From: Aedoeadaptatus urinae
Lineage (GTDB): Bacteria > Bacillota > Clostridia > Tissierellales > Peptoniphilaceae
DNA: 64,000 nucleotides
Direction of reading: 5' to 3'
Assembly: GCF_900155585.1 (NCBI RefSeq)
Contig: NZ_LT707418.1
Coordinates: 310,001-374,000, forward strand
In this document: positions 7,850 through 17,077 of the stretch, one piece after another
Position numbering within the stretch: position 1 is the stretch's first letter
Layout of the letters: every line of letters begins with the position of its first letter
Notes under the pieces: generated by a model
What the model was told of the DNA's origin: nothing
Database searches by the model: none
Seen by the model: only the letters and a program-made list of their open reading frames with translations
Position numbers and translations under genes: made by a program

Positions 7850-8986
7850 TTACGCGCGACGACGGTGCGCGTTTATCCATAAGCCTTCGTATACGTTTAA
7901 GACAGCCCTCGCAAAATCGTTGTCGGTATAGATCTTTGACGCTCCTTTTATCGATCGGGTGCGCATGTATCTGAAGCTGTCTAAAAATTCCTTTTCATTT
8001 GTAAAAGACATTCCGTTTATTCCTTCTTGAAGTACGCCATTCAAGCAATCGTCTCGCTGCACCAAGAGAGGCAGTCCCGCCGCCAAAGCTTCCATATAGG
8101 TCAGGCCCTGGGTTTCTGCCTTGGACGCAGATACGAAGAGATCGCCCAGGGCGTAGTAGTTTTGTATCTCATCCCAAGGGACGCCACCGGTAAAGCATAA
8201 ATTTCGAATAGCCATGTCTTTCGCTTGCATCTGCAGTCTTTCTTTTTCAGGGCCATCCCCTACGATCAACAGCTGCACGTCTTCCTCTTCCGTCTCCAGC
8301 CGTTTATAGCACTCCAGCAGCTTATCCGTCCTCTTCTCTTCCGCCAGCCTCCCGACGGATAACAACGTGTAGCCTGAGGATAAATTGAAGCGTTGCCTTA
8401 ACCGTTCCACCTCCTTTGTGTTGTAGGATCTGAATTTATCGAGATTCAATCCCGTGGGCACCACGTGAACATCGCGTATTACCCGGTAGCCGAACAGTTT
8501 TTTTCTCACCTTCTCCGTCGGAACGATGACGGCGTCGGAATAGTTGCAAAACCTCGCACTTAAAGCGCACACCATTCGCTTTAGGCCCTCTGTTTTCGGC
8601 AAGGGCAGATAATGAATGCAATCTTCATACATCGTATGGTAGCTATGGACGTGAGGAATGCCAAATTTTTGCGCTACCTGCAAGCCCAATATGCCGACGG
8701 TAAATTCCGTTTGCGTGTGGATGACGTCAAGATGCATTTGCTTGCACTTATGGATCCAATAGGGCGCGACGACTAGGGCCAAATGTCTGTCTTTAACCAT
8801 CATCGGGCTGACACTGGGCAGTCGAAAGATGCGTTCTTTAGGTGCGCTCTGTGCATTTTTTGTTCGAGACGTAATCACATAGACGGTGTGACCCATCCTT
8901 TCCAAGGCGCGTTTAAGCAAATAGGTAGAGTGAGCGACTCCGTTGATTTCGGGATAGTAGGTGTCTGTAAAGAGTCCGATTCGCAT
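7850..8986 (-). CDS. GT4 glycosyltransferase, diacylglycerol-glucosyltransferase type
   Basis: A 378-residue GT-B fold enzyme of glycosyltransferase family 4. The N-terminus MRIGLFTDTYYPEINGV is typical of the Firmicutes group that adds glucose to diacylglycerol for glycolipids and lipoteichoic acid anchors. Further marks are HTQTEFTVG and HSYHTMYEDC in the acceptor half. SVGRLAEEKR and the nucleotide-sugar EX7E-like segment SKAETQGLTYMEALAAG (about 289-305) lie in the donor half. It stands alone between terminators, with GGAGG before the ATG. The exact acceptor cannot be read from sequence; related enzymes act on other lipids or on glycans. Confidence 0.85.
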   Translation of the reverse strand: MRIGLFTDTYYPEINGVAHSTYLLKRALERMGHTVYVITSRTKNAQSAPKERIFRLPSVSPMMVKDRHLALVVAPYWIHKCKQMHLDVIHTQTEFTVGILGLQVAQKFGIPHVHSYHTMYEDCIHYLPLPKTEGLKRMVCALSARFCNYSDAVIVPTEKVRKKLFGYRVIRDVHVVPTGLNLDKFRSYNTKEVERLRQRFNLSSGYTLLSVGRLAEEKRTDKLLECYKRLETEEEDVQLLIVGDGPEKERLQMQAKDMAIRNLCFTGGVPWDEIQNYYALGDLFVSASKAETQGLTYMEALAAGLPLLVQRDDCLNGVLQEGINGMSFTNEKEFLDSFRYMRTRSIKGASKIYTDNDFARAVLNVYEGLWINAHRRRA

Positions 8987-9113
8987 AATGCCTCCTTTTA
9001 TTTGATTTTATCGGGGACCTATGGGATCGGTATGATTTTCTTGTAAAATGAATATAATTTTTTCGCACATCCGGCTCTTTATTTTATGTCTTCTTTTTTG
9101 ATTTCTGCGTATG

Positions 9114-9145
9114 TAAAAAGGACCAAGCCGATGGCCTGGTCCTTT
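9114..9145 (-). terminator. Terminator of nifJ
   Basis: The long near-perfect hairpin AAAGGACCA...TGGTCCTTT (9117-9145), with a GGCCATCGGC apex, is followed by a T tract on the minus strand 17 bases after the nifJ stop. Confidence 0.85.
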
Positions 9146-9161
9146 GTTTTATTTTAAGAAA

Positions 9162-12100
9162 TTAGCCGTTTAAACGTTCGTAGTTTTCTAAGCGTTCTTT
9201 GGCGTTTCTTTCAGCTGCTTCGTAAAGTGCTTCTGCACGTTCGGGGAACAGCTTCTTCAAGGACGTGTAACGAACTTCGCCTTCGAGGAATTCTCTGTAG
9301 GGCTTCGTCGGTGCCTTGGAGTCTAAGCTGAAGGGGTTCTTGCCTTCATCTTTGAGGGTCGGGTTGTATCTGTACAGGTGCCAGTAACCGGTTTCAACTG
9401 CTTTCTTTTCTTCAGCAATGGAAACGCCCATACCTTGGCGAATACCGTGGTTGATACAGGGTGCGTAAGCAATGACTAAGGACGGTCCGTCGTAAGCTTC
9501 GGCTTCCTTAATGGCCTTGAGGGCTTGGTTCTTGTCGGCGCCGATGGCGATTTGTGCGACGTAAACGTAGCCGTAGCTGGTCATCATGAGACCTAAGTCT
9601 TTCTTACGAACTTCCTTACCGTTGGATGCGAATTTTGCAACTGCAGCCGTCGGGGTTGCTTTCGAGGATTGACCACCGGTGTTGGAGTAAACTTCCGTAT
9701 CGACAACCATGACGTTGATGTTTTCGCCGCTGGCCAATACGTGGTCTAATCCGCCGTAACCGATGTCGTATGCCCAACCGTCACCGCCGAAGATCCATTG
9801 CGACGGTTTGATTAAGAGACGTTTCATGCTGCCGATGGAAGCCAAGAGCTTGTCTGCTTCAGCATTGCCGGTCTTCTTGTCGAGCAAGGGAAGAATCTTA
9901 GCTGCAGCAGCCTTGGTTACCTCGTAGCTGTTGAAGTCTTCTAACCAAGCGTCAAATGCTTTGGCGATTTCTTCGTCTGCGCCTAATTCCTTGAATTCTT
10001 CCATGTGTTTCTTAATGGTTGCTCTTTGTTGGTCAACTGCAACCTTCATGCCGTAGCCGTATTCTGCGTTGTCTTCGAACAAGGAGTTAGCCCAAGAGGG
10101 ACCTTGACCCTTGTCGTTGGTGCAGTAAGGCATACTCGGTGCGGAACCGCCCCAAATCGAGCTACATCCCGTTGCGTTTGCAATCATCATGTGATCGCCG
10201 AACAGTTGAGTAACTAATTTGATATAGGGAGTTTCACCGCAGCCTGCGCAAGCGCCGGAGAATTCCAAGTGCGGCATGTGGAATTGAGAGTTTTTAACGT
10301 TGTTTGCAGGAATCTTATCTTGCTTGGAGGATACGGTTTCTGCGAATTTCCAGTTGTCAACTTGTTTATCGAATTCATCTTCGAACGGAACCATGACAAG
10401 TGCTTTTTCCTTAGCGGGGCAAACTTGTGCACAGTTGCCGCAACCGGTACAGTCGAGAGGAGAAACTTGAATGCGATATTCGTAGCCTTCCAGCTCTTTA
10501 CCGTTGGGTTTTTTGGTTTCGAAGGTTGCCGGCTTCTTAGCTGCTTCTTCTTCGTCTAACAGGAAGGGACGAATAACAGCGTGGGGGCAAACGAAGGAGC
10601 ATTGGTTACATTGGATACAGTTTTCGATTTGCCATTGGGGTACGTTAACGGCAATACCGCGTTTTTCGTATCTGGACGTACCTGCCATGAAGGTACCGTC
10701 TTCCATGCCGACGAATGCGCTGACGGGAAGGTCGACGCCTTCTTGACGGGTCATGGGAACGAGGATGTTGTTGATGAATGCCGGTGCGCCTTCGATTTCG
10801 TGGGATTCGGTTTCGGTTAAGTTAGCCCATTCCTTCGGATAATCGACTTTGTGTGCGGCGGTCATACCTGCATCGACAGCGGCATAGTTCATATTGACGA
10901 TTTCTTCGCCCTTGTGGCCGTAGTCTTTAACGATGGCTTCTTTTAATTTTTCAACAGCGACATCTTCGGGGAGTACGCCGGAAAGCTTAAAGAATGCAGC
11001 TTGCATAACCATGTTGGTACGGTTACCCAAACCGACTTCGCCTGCGATCTTCGTTGCGTTAAGGATGTAGAATTTAACATCGTTAGCAGCGATGGAGCGT
11101 TTCAGGCTTGCGGGAAGATTTTCTTCCAGGTCTTCAACATCCCAGGTGGTGTTCATTAAGAAGGTACCGCCTTTTTTGATGCCGCGGAGCAAGTCGTATT
11201 GGTGTACGTAGGATTGCTTCGAGCAGGAAATGAAGTCAGCGGATGTTAACAAGTAGGTGGAAGTAATCTTGTTGGGACCGAAGCGTAAGTGAGACATGGT
11301 AACACCGCCGGATTTCTTCGAGTCATAGTCGAAGTAACCTTGTGCATACATGTCGGTGCCGTCGCCGATGATCTTGATGGCGCTCTTGTTTGCACCAACG
11401 GTACCGTCGGAACCGAAGCCCCAGAACTTGCAACCGATGGTTCCTTCCGGTTCGGTGTGGATTTCTTCATCGATATCCAGGGAAAGATGAGTAACGTCGT
11501 CTACGATACCGACGGTGAAGCCGTCTTTCGGTTGTGCTGCGCGCAGGTTTTTGTAAACTGCCAGCATTTGAGAAGGTGTGGTATCCTTACTGCCTAAGCC
11601 GTAGCGGCCGCCGACGATCAAGGGAGCATTGTCGCTGCCGTAGTACATGTCCTTAACGTCAAGCATTAAGGGTTCAGCTGCGGAGCCTTTTTCCTTGGTG
11701 CGGTCTAAAACGGCGATTCTCTTGACACTCTTCGGCATAGCGTCGAGGAAGTGTTTTCTGGAGAAGGGACGATAGAGGTGAACCTTCAGTAAACCGACTT
11801 TGTCGCCCTTTGCGTTTAAGTAGTCGACAACTTCTTCAATGGTTTCGGTAACGGAACCCATAGCTACGATAACGTCTTCTGCGTTTTCGTCGCCGTAGTA
11901 GTTGAAAAGACCGTACTTTCTGCCGGTTAATTCGGAGATTTGTTTCATGTAATCTTCCGTAATACCGATGATGTCTGTGTAGAAGTGGTTAGCAGCTTCT
12001 ACTTCTTGGAAATAGATATCCGGGTTTTGTGCAGTACCGCGTACTTCGGGATCTTGGGGAGCCAAAGCACGTGCTCTGAATTCGTTGACTGCGTCCATGT

Positions 12101-12686
12101 CGACGAGTTTTGCTAAATCGTCGTAGTCGAGAACTTCAATCTTTTGAATTTCGTGAGACGTACGGAAGCCGTCGAAGAAGTGTACGAAGGGTACGCGACC
12201 TTTTATTGCGGATAAGTGAGCGACACCTGCCAGGTCCATAGCTTCTTGTACGGAGCCGGATGCGAGTAATGCGAAGCCGGATGCACGAGCAGCCATAACG
12301 TCTTGGTGGTCACCGAAAATGCTCAGCGCATGGCTGGCTAATGCACGAGCTGCAACGTGGAATACGCCGGGAAGCAATTCCCCTGCAATCTTGTACATGT
12401 TCGGGAGCATCAAGAGAAGACCTTGGGATGCAGTGTAGGTGGTGGTTAAAGCACCTGCTTGAAGTGCACCGTGTACGGCACCTGCAGCGCCGGCTTCGGA
12501 TTGCATTTCTTTTACAGATACTTCGTTGCCGAAAATATTCTTTCTGTGATTGCTGGCCCAGGCATCAATATGTTCTGCCATTGGGGATGAGGGCGTGATC
12601 GGATAGATACACGCTAAGTCAGAGAACGCATATGCCACGTGTGCGGCAGCTGTGTTCCCATCCATCGTTTTCATCGTCTTTGCCAT
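9162..12686 (-). CDS. nifJ: Pyruvate:ferredoxin (flavodoxin) oxidoreductase
   Basis: A 1174-residue single-chain enzyme that oxidises pyruvate to acetyl-CoA and CO2 and reduces ferredoxin; the length is normal for the homodimeric form. The order is the pyrimidine-binding domain (starts at once after MAKTMKTMDGN), the CoA-binding/transketolase C-like domain, and the gamma domain. Then come two 4Fe-4S motifs (CIQCNQCSFVCP and CTGCGNCAQVCP) and the TPP domain, with CAGCGETPY and NATGCSS as ligands of the third cluster. Codon choice is more biased than in neighbours, which suggests strong expression. Its product, reduced ferredoxin, is the natural substrate of the Rnf complex encoded at 35-40 kb. 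Confidence 0.97.
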   Translation of the reverse strand: MAKTMKTMDGNTAAAHVAYAFSDLACIYPITPSSPMAEHIDAWASNHRKNIFGNEVSVKEMQSEAGAAGAVHGALQAGALTTTYTASQGLLLMLPNMYKIAGELLPGVFHVAARALASHALSIFGDHQDVMAARASGFALLASGSVQEAMDLAGVAHLSAIKGRVPFVHFFDGFRTSHEIQKIEVLDYDDLAKLVDMDAVNEFRARALAPQDPEVRGTAQNPDIYFQEVEAANHFYTDIIGITEDYMKQISELTGRKYGLFNYYGDENAEDVIVAMGSVTETIEEVVDYLNAKGDKVGLLKVHLYRPFSRKHFLDAMPKSVKRIAVLDRTKEKGSAAEPLMLDVKDMYYGSDNAPLIVGGRYGLGSKDTTPSQMLAVYKNLRAAQPKDGFTVGIVDDVTHLSLDIDEEIHTEPEGTIGCKFWGFGSDGTVGANKSAIKIIGDGTDMYAQGYFDYDSKKSGGVTMSHLRFGPNKITSTYLLTSADFISCSKQSYVHQYDLLRGIKKGGTFLMNTTWDVEDLEENLPASLKRSIAANDVKFYILNATKIAGEVGLGNRTNMVMQAAFFKLSGVLPEDVAVEKLKEAIVKDYGHKGEEIVNMNYAAVDAGMTAAHKVDYPKEWANLTETESHEIEGAPAFINNILVPMTRQEGVDLPVSAFVGMEDGTFMAGTSRYEKRGIAVNVPQWQIENCIQCNQCSFVCPHAVIRPFLLDEEEAAKKPATFETKKPNGKELEGYEYRIQVSPLDCTGCGNCAQVCPAKEKALVMVPFEDEFDKQVDNWKFAETVSSKQDKIPANNVKNSQFHMPHLEFSGACAGCGETPYIKLVTQLFGDHMMIANATGCSSIWGGSAPSMPYCTNDKGQGPSWANSLFEDNAEYGYGMKVAVDQQRATIKKHMEEFKELGADEEIAKAFDAWLEDFNSYEVTKAAAAKILPLLDKKTGNAEADKLLASIGSMKRLLIKPSQWIFGGDGWAYDIGYGGLDHVLASGENINVMVVDTEVYSNTGGQSSKATPTAAVAKFASNGKEVRKKDLGLMMTSYGYVYVAQIAIGADKNQALKAIKEAEAYDGPSLVIAYAPCINHGIRQGMGVSIAEEKKAVETGYWHLYRYNPTLKDEGKNPFSLDSKAPTKPYREFLEGEVRYTSLKKLFPERAEALYEAAERNAKERLENYERLNG

Positions 12687-12724
12687 TTAAACCTCCTAAT
12701 TTAACAACATTTTCCTATACCTTA

Positions 12725-12752
12725 ATTATATCAGTCATCTTCTCAAATTCAA
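12725..12752 (-). promoter_or_regulatory. Promoter of nifJ
   Basis: On the minus strand TTGAAT (12752-12747), a 16-base spacer and a perfect TATAAT (12730-12725) precede the gene; AGGAGG follows before the ATG. Confidence 0.7.
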
Positions 12753-12813
12753 GTCATTGACACATGTATTCAATATTTAGATATGTTAAAAAGAAAACAG
12801 TCCGATTGCTTCG

Positions 12814-12837
12814 CATAAATTTTCGCTCTCGCGAAAA
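12814..12837 (-). terminator. Probable terminator of the hprK-uvrC unit
   Basis: A perfect 7-bp stem TTTTCGC/GCGAAAA with GAGA loop (12820-12837) lies five bases after the hprK stop; the following T tract is short, so efficiency is uncertain. Confidence 0.5.
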
Positions 12838-12842
12838 AAAAT

Positions 12843-13787
12843 CTATCGCCCGACTTTATTTTTTTCGATGGATTCCATGACCCGTTGATTCAACGCCAGA
12901 GCCGCATTGTATCCCATTTCCTTCTGCTTAAAGTTCCGCGTGGCAATTTCGATGATCATGGACATGTTGCGACCGGTACGCATGGGGATTTCCATAATAG
13001 GCACGGACTTGTCAAGAATTTCGGTCTTTTCGTCCTCGATGCCCAGGCGATTGTAATCGGCAAAATCGTCCCATGGGGTCAACTCGATGACCAGCTCCAC
13101 TTCTTTTTCCTCCATTATGCAACCGATCCCGAAAAGGCGTTCCACATCGATTATGCCGATGCCGCGAATTTCCATAAAGTGGCGGGTGATCTTAGGGGAC
13201 GTGCCGATGAGGCGATTGTCAAGCATCCGGATGAGGACAGAATCGTCGGCAATAAGCTTGTGTCCGTTTGCAATAAGGTCCAGAGCCGTTTCCGATTTGC
13301 CGATGCCGCTTTCCCCAGTAATCAGGACGCCGACGCCGTAAATATCCAAAAGAATGCCGTGGCGACGAATGGAGGGCGCCAGGGCACGTTCCAAATAAGT
13401 TATCAATTTGTTTACCGCTCGGGAGGTGGAAACGGCGGTCCTCAAAATGGTGCAGTTGTTTTCTTTGGCGTAAGTCAACATTTCCGGAAAAATTCGTTGG
13501 TTTCTGGTGACGATCATCACCGTGATCTTGTGCGCAAACAAGGCCTTTAAGCGCATGCCGCGAACCTTGGGATCCAGTCCATCCAGATAACTCCACTCCG
13601 CACCGCCGATGATTTGGATGCGGTCGGGAACGAATTTCGTATAGAAGCCGCAAAGCTGTAAGCCCGGCCGATTAAATTCCGAGGAGTAGAGGCGGACGGT
13701 GCGGGTGCCCTCCGCCTGATGAATCACTTCGAAATCATTCTCTTTAATCAGCTCTTCTACGCTGATGCTCATTTTTTTATTGCTCAT
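12843..13787 (-). CDS. hprK: HPr kinase/phosphorylase
   Basis: A 314-residue bifunctional enzyme that phosphorylates HPr on Ser46 and reverses the reaction, the sensor of carbon catabolite control in Gram-positives. The N-terminal regulatory domain is followed by the P-loop GESGIGKSE (about residues 155-163) and the HprK signature MEIRGIGIIDV. ATG 13787 has GGAGG six bases upstream and overlaps the uvrC end by 11 bases. The gene implies that a PTS or at least HPr exists elsewhere; none is in this window. Confidence 0.96.
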   Translation of the reverse strand: MSNKKMSISVEELIKENDFEVIHQAEGTRTVRLYSSEFNRPGLQLCGFYTKFVPDRIQIIGGAEWSYLDGLDPKVRGMRLKALFAHKITVMIVTRNQRIFPEMLTYAKENNCTILRTAVSTSRAVNKLITYLERALAPSIRRHGILLDIYGVGVLITGESGIGKSETALDLIANGHKLIADDSVLIRMLDNRLIGTSPKITRHFMEIRGIGIIDVERLFGIGCIMEEKEVELVIELTPWDDFADYNRLGIEDEKTEILDKSVPIMEIPMRTGRNMSMIIEIATRNFKQKEMGYNAALALNQRVMESIEKNKVGR

Positions 13788-15642
13788 CCTTGCCTCCTTG
13801 AAAGTGATCCACCAACGACTGTGCCGCCGCCCTTGTCATGCCGTCCACCTCCGACAATGTCTCCACATCGGCGGCTTTGATTTTCGACAGAGATTTAAAA
13901 GCCGTCATCAGCGCTTGCTTTCGCTTCGGGCCGATGCCCGGGATATTGTCCAGCTCCGATCGAAAGCTCGCCTTCGCCCGCAGGCTTCGGTGGTAGGTAA
14001 TGGCGAAGCGGTGGGCTTCTTCCTGCATTTGATAGGTGAGGCGATAAATGGGGGAATTTTTCGCCACGCGAATTTCCTCTTTGTTAAAGTAAATACCCCG
14101 GGTCTTGTGAAAGTCGTCTTTAACCAAGCCCGCCACGGGAATGTCCAGATTCAATTCCTTTAAGACGGTGAGAGCCTGGGTCACCTGACCCTTGCCCCCG
14201 TCCATAAAAATCAGATCGGGGAATTTGCCGAAGCCTTTGCTCTCGCCTACCCCCGCCTGTTCCTTCAGCCCCCGCTTAAAGCGGCGACTCAGCACCTCTC
14301 TCAGCGAAGCGTAATCGTCGGGCCCCTCCACATCCTTGATGCGGAAGCGGCGGTAGTCCGTCTTCTTCGGCAGACCCTCTTCAAAGACCACCATGGATCC
14401 CACGGATTCTACACCGGAAATATTGGAGATGTCGTAGGTTTCGATGCGATCCGGCGCCCGCTCCAGGCCCAATTTTTCCCTCAAGGCGTTCAAGGTCGTC
14501 TCCACGCTTTTTTGTTTGCTGCGCATTTGATCGGAATGCTTATCCAGCATATCGATGGCATTCTTCCTGACCATGGACATGATCTGCTTCTTCTCTCCGA
14601 TCTTCGGCACGATAATGTGAACGTTGGCGCCTTTTTTCTCCCCGAGCATGGCTTCGATGAGCTCTCGCTCGTCGAAGTATTCGTGGACGTAGAGCTTCCC
14701 CGGAATATAGGCGGTGCCGTGGTAAAACTGGGAGATAAACGCCTTTAAGAGCTCGGCCGGGCTGTCCTCGTAGGGATTTTCCATAAAGAAATGCTCTCTG
14801 CCCATATTTTTTCCTCGGCGGAAAAAGAAAATCTGGATGCACACGTCCCGGCCTTGAGCGGCGAGGCCGATGACGTCGAATTCGTCGTCCTTGCCCGCCG
14901 CCGTGATGCGCTGCTTTTCCGTCAGGGTATAAAGGGCCTGCAGTTTGTCGCGGATCTGTGCCGCCCTCTCGAAATCCAACGACCTGCTCGCCTCTTTCAT
15001 CTCCGCCTCCAGCTCGTCGAGAAAGACGACTTTTTTTCCGTCGAGGAAGTCCTCGATGCCCGAGATGTATGTCCGGTATTCCTCCTCGGTGACGGCGCCG
15101 ATACAGGGCCCGGCGCAGCGATGAATGTGGTAGTTTAAGCAGGGGCGCACCACGGGATGAGGCTTGGAAAGATCCAGCTTGCAATTTCTCAGGGGGAAGC
15201 GCTCGTGCAGAATGTCGATGGCGGAGTTCACCGCCAAGACGTCGGGGAAGGGGCCGTAATAGCGGGCACCGTCTTTAATGACCCGTCGGGTCTTCATGAG
15301 GCGGGGAAAGGGCTCGTCGGTGATTTTAATATAGGGGTACTGCTTATCGTCCCTGAGCAAAATATTGTACTTGGGCAGATACTCCTTGATTAAATTGGAT
15401 TCCAGAATTAAAGATTCCAGCTCGCTTGAGACGATAATGTATTCGAAATCGTCGATGTGGGAGACCATGCTCCATACCTTTTTATCCTTCTTGCCATAGG
15501 AACCGAAGTATTGACGCACCCGCTTTTTTAAATTTTTCGCCTTGCCCACGTAAATAATTTGATCCAGCTTGTTCTTCATTAAGTAAACGCCGGGATCGTC
15601 GGGCAAAGTTTTTAATTTGTCGCTTATGGCCGCTTGACTCAT
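13777..15642 (-). CDS. uvrC: Excinuclease ABC subunit C
   Basis: A 621-residue nuclease of nucleotide excision repair that cuts on both sides of a lesion marked by UvrAB. The N-terminal GIY-YIG domain (GVYLMKNKLDQIIYVGKAKNL, beginning near residue 18) makes the 3' cut. A UVR motif follows at about 205-235, then the RNase H-like domain (ETYDISNISG) for the 5' cut, and paired helix-hairpin-helix motifs at the end (IPGIGPKRKQAL). The length is normal and the gene intact. Confidence 0.96.
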   Translation of the reverse strand: MSQAAISDKLKTLPDDPGVYLMKNKLDQIIYVGKAKNLKKRVRQYFGSYGKKDKKVWSMVSHIDDFEYIIVSSELESLILESNLIKEYLPKYNILLRDDKQYPYIKITDEPFPRLMKTRRVIKDGARYYGPFPDVLAVNSAIDILHERFPLRNCKLDLSKPHPVVRPCLNYHIHRCAGPCIGAVTEEEYRTYISGIEDFLDGKKVVFLDELEAEMKEASRSLDFERAAQIRDKLQALYTLTEKQRITAAGKDDEFDVIGLAAQGRDVCIQIFFFRRGKNMGREHFFMENPYEDSPAELLKAFISQFYHGTAYIPGKLYVHEYFDERELIEAMLGEKKGANVHIIVPKIGEKKQIMSMVRKNAIDMLDKHSDQMRSKQKSVETTLNALREKLGLERAPDRIETYDISNISGVESVGSMVVFEEGLPKKTDYRRFRIKDVEGPDDYASLREVLSRRFKRGLKEQAGVGESKGFGKFPDLIFMDGGKGQVTQALTVLKELNLDIPVAGLVKDDFHKTRGIYFNKEEIRVAKNSPIYRLTYQMQEEAHRFAITYHRSLRAKASFRSELDNIPGIGPKRKQALMTAFKSLSKIKAADVETLSEVDGMTRAAAQSLVDHFQGGKDEQ

Positions 15643-15662
15643 GACACGCTCCTCATCGCTAG

Positions 15663-15686
15663 TAAAAAACTGACCGTGCGGTCAGT
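15663..15686 (-). terminator. Terminator between comEA and uvrC
   Basis: The stem CTGACC/GGTCAG (15670-15685) plus flanking A-T pairs is followed by six T on the minus strand, directly after the comEA stop. It separates the uvrC-hprK unit from the long cluster upstream. Confidence 0.75.
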
Positions 15687-15687
15687 T

Positions 15688-16299
15688 TTATAATTGAATA
15701 TTATTTTTTAGACTGTCGAAGCTCTTCTCCCCGATGCCGGGCACTTCCTTTAAGTCTTCCACCGCCGTAAAGGGATGGGCCGTGCGGTATTCGATGATTT
15801 TATCGGCGGTTTTTTCTCCCACGCCGGGCAAGGTCATGAGATCCTCTTTCGAACCGTTTTGGATGCTCACCGGCCCCTTGGCCGCCGACGAATCGCCGGT
15901 TGCGGGTGCAGCAGGCGCATTCTCCCCGACCTTGGGAATGTAGAGTTTTTCCTCGTCGTTTAATTTTTTCGCCAAATTAATTTGCGAGGTATCGGCATTG
16001 CCCACGAGGCCGCCGGCGGCGGTGATGCCGTCTTTGACCCGCGCGCCTCTTTCCAATTGGTATAGCCCCGGATTTTGAACACAGCCGCCGATGTCCACGT
16101 AAATGGTGCCGCCGACGGCATCGTCGTCTGAAACCGTCTCCTTCCGACCTTCGGTTTGATCCTTCTCTTCACTTTCGATGACGAAGGAATCATCCTTCGG
16201 CCTGTCCGCCTTCAGTCGATAATTATAGTAAGACACCGTGAGAACCAGCACACAGGCGAACACAAAGGCCAGCTTCTTTTCACGATCGGTGAGCATCAT
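15688..16299 (-). CDS. comEA: Competence protein ComEA, membrane DNA receptor
   Basis: A 203-residue protein with one N-terminal membrane anchor (about 9-25), a charged linker, an SLBB domain (about 68-125; IYVDIGGCVQNPGLYQL) and a C-terminal pair of helix-hairpin-helix motifs (LMTLPGVGEKTADKII and LKEVPGIGEKSFDSLK). This is the standard order of Firmicutes ComEA, which binds incoming double-stranded DNA outside the membrane. The ComEC channel is not adjacent, so competence cannot be claimed from this window. Confidence 0.9.
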   Translation of the reverse strand: MMLTDREKKLAFVFACVLVLTVSYYNYRLKADRPKDDSFVIESEEKDQTEGRKETVSDDDAVGGTIYVDIGGCVQNPGLYQLERGARVKDGITAAGGLVGNADTSQINLAKKLNDEEKLYIPKVGENAPAAPATGDSSAAKGPVSIQNGSKEDLMTLPGVGEKTADKIIEYRTAHPFTAVEDLKEVPGIGEKSFDSLKNNIQL

Positions 16300-16317
16300 G
16301 AGACCACCGAAGCTATA

Positions 16318-16692
16318 CTATTTCACGCGAGCGATGGCTTCGACTTCCAAGACGACGTTTTTCGGCAAAGCAGACACAGCGACACAGCTCCTCGCGGGCT
16401 TGTGATCGGTAAAAAATTCCGCATAAACTTCGTTAATGTCGGCAAATTGGCCCATATCTAAAATAAAAAGGTTGACCTTCATGACGTGATTTAAGTCGGA
16501 ACCCGAGGCTTCCAAAAGATTTTTCAGATTCGTCAGACTTTGGCGGGTCGCCTCTTTGATATCGGTCTTGACTTCCCCGGTTTTCGGGTCCACGGGAATT
16601 TGTCCCGATAAGTACACGACGCCGCCGTCTTCTACGGCTTGGGAATAGGGACCGATGGCTGCCACTGTTTTGTCTGTTTGAATAATTCTCAT
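16318..16692 (-). CDS. ridA: RidA family enamine/imine deaminase
   Basis: A 124-residue protein of the YjgF/YER057c/UK114 family that hydrolyses reactive 2-aminoacrylate formed by PLP enzymes. Family marks are AAIGPYSQAV near the start, FLSGQIPVDP, and the arginine in the C-terminal strand (ARSCVAVSALP). The start at 16692 overlaps the rsfS stop (ATGA) and gives the usual length; an ATG 36 bases upstream would add an unmatched basic tail. Confidence 0.92.
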   Translation of the reverse strand: MRIIQTDKTVAAIGPYSQAVEDGGVVYLSGQIPVDPKTGEVKTDIKEATRQSLTNLKNLLEASGSDLNHVMKVNLFILDMGQFADINEVYAEFFTDHKPARSCVAVSALPKNVVLEVEAIARVK

Positions 16693-17045
16693 TCTTCTTC
16701 CTCGCTTTCTCGCTCGTCTTTGCTCCAAAGACGTTCCAAATTATAAAACTTTCGCATGTCGCGGTGGAAAATATGGACGATGACGTCGCCGTAATCCAAA
16801 ATAATCCAACGGGATTGTCCGTTGCCCTCGTGGTGAGACGTATTGAAGCCCGCCTCGGCCATCTTGTCTTCCACTTCTTCGGCAATGGCGTTTAATTGAG
16901 GTGTGGAGCTGCCGCTGATAATGACAAAGTAATCGGCGATGGATGTCATCTCCCGGATATCCAACACCTGAATATCGGCGCCGCCTCTGGCGTCGGCACT
17001 TTTCTCGATAATATCCAGCATGGCTTGAATGTTTTCTTTCGTCAT
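16689..17045 (-). CDS. rsfS: Ribosomal silencing factor RsfS
   Basis: A 118-residue protein that binds ribosomal protein L14 on the 50S subunit and blocks subunit joining in starvation. The conserved segments IADYFVIISGSS, EGNGQSRWIILDYGDVIVHIF and YNLERLW are all present. It stands in its usual place downstream of nadD-yqeK-LCP and couples to ridA by a four-base overlap. Confidence 0.95.
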   Translation of the reverse strand: MTKENIQAMLDIIEKSADARGGADIQVLDIREMTSIADYFVIISGSSTPQLNAIAEEVEDKMAEAGFNTSHHEGNGQSRWIILDYGDVIVHIFHRDMRKFYNLERLWSKDERESEEEE

Positions 17046-17077
17046 AATACCTCCTCCTGTTTATTTGTACCCTGTTT

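Noticed and set aside
12885-13550. Plus-strand open frame of 221 codons
   Set aside because: Antisense to hprK, whose motifs and ribosome site are clear; no recognisable protein.
14540-15184. Minus-strand frame of 214 codons inside uvrC
   Set aside because: Arg/Gly-rich out-of-frame reading of uvrC without start signal.
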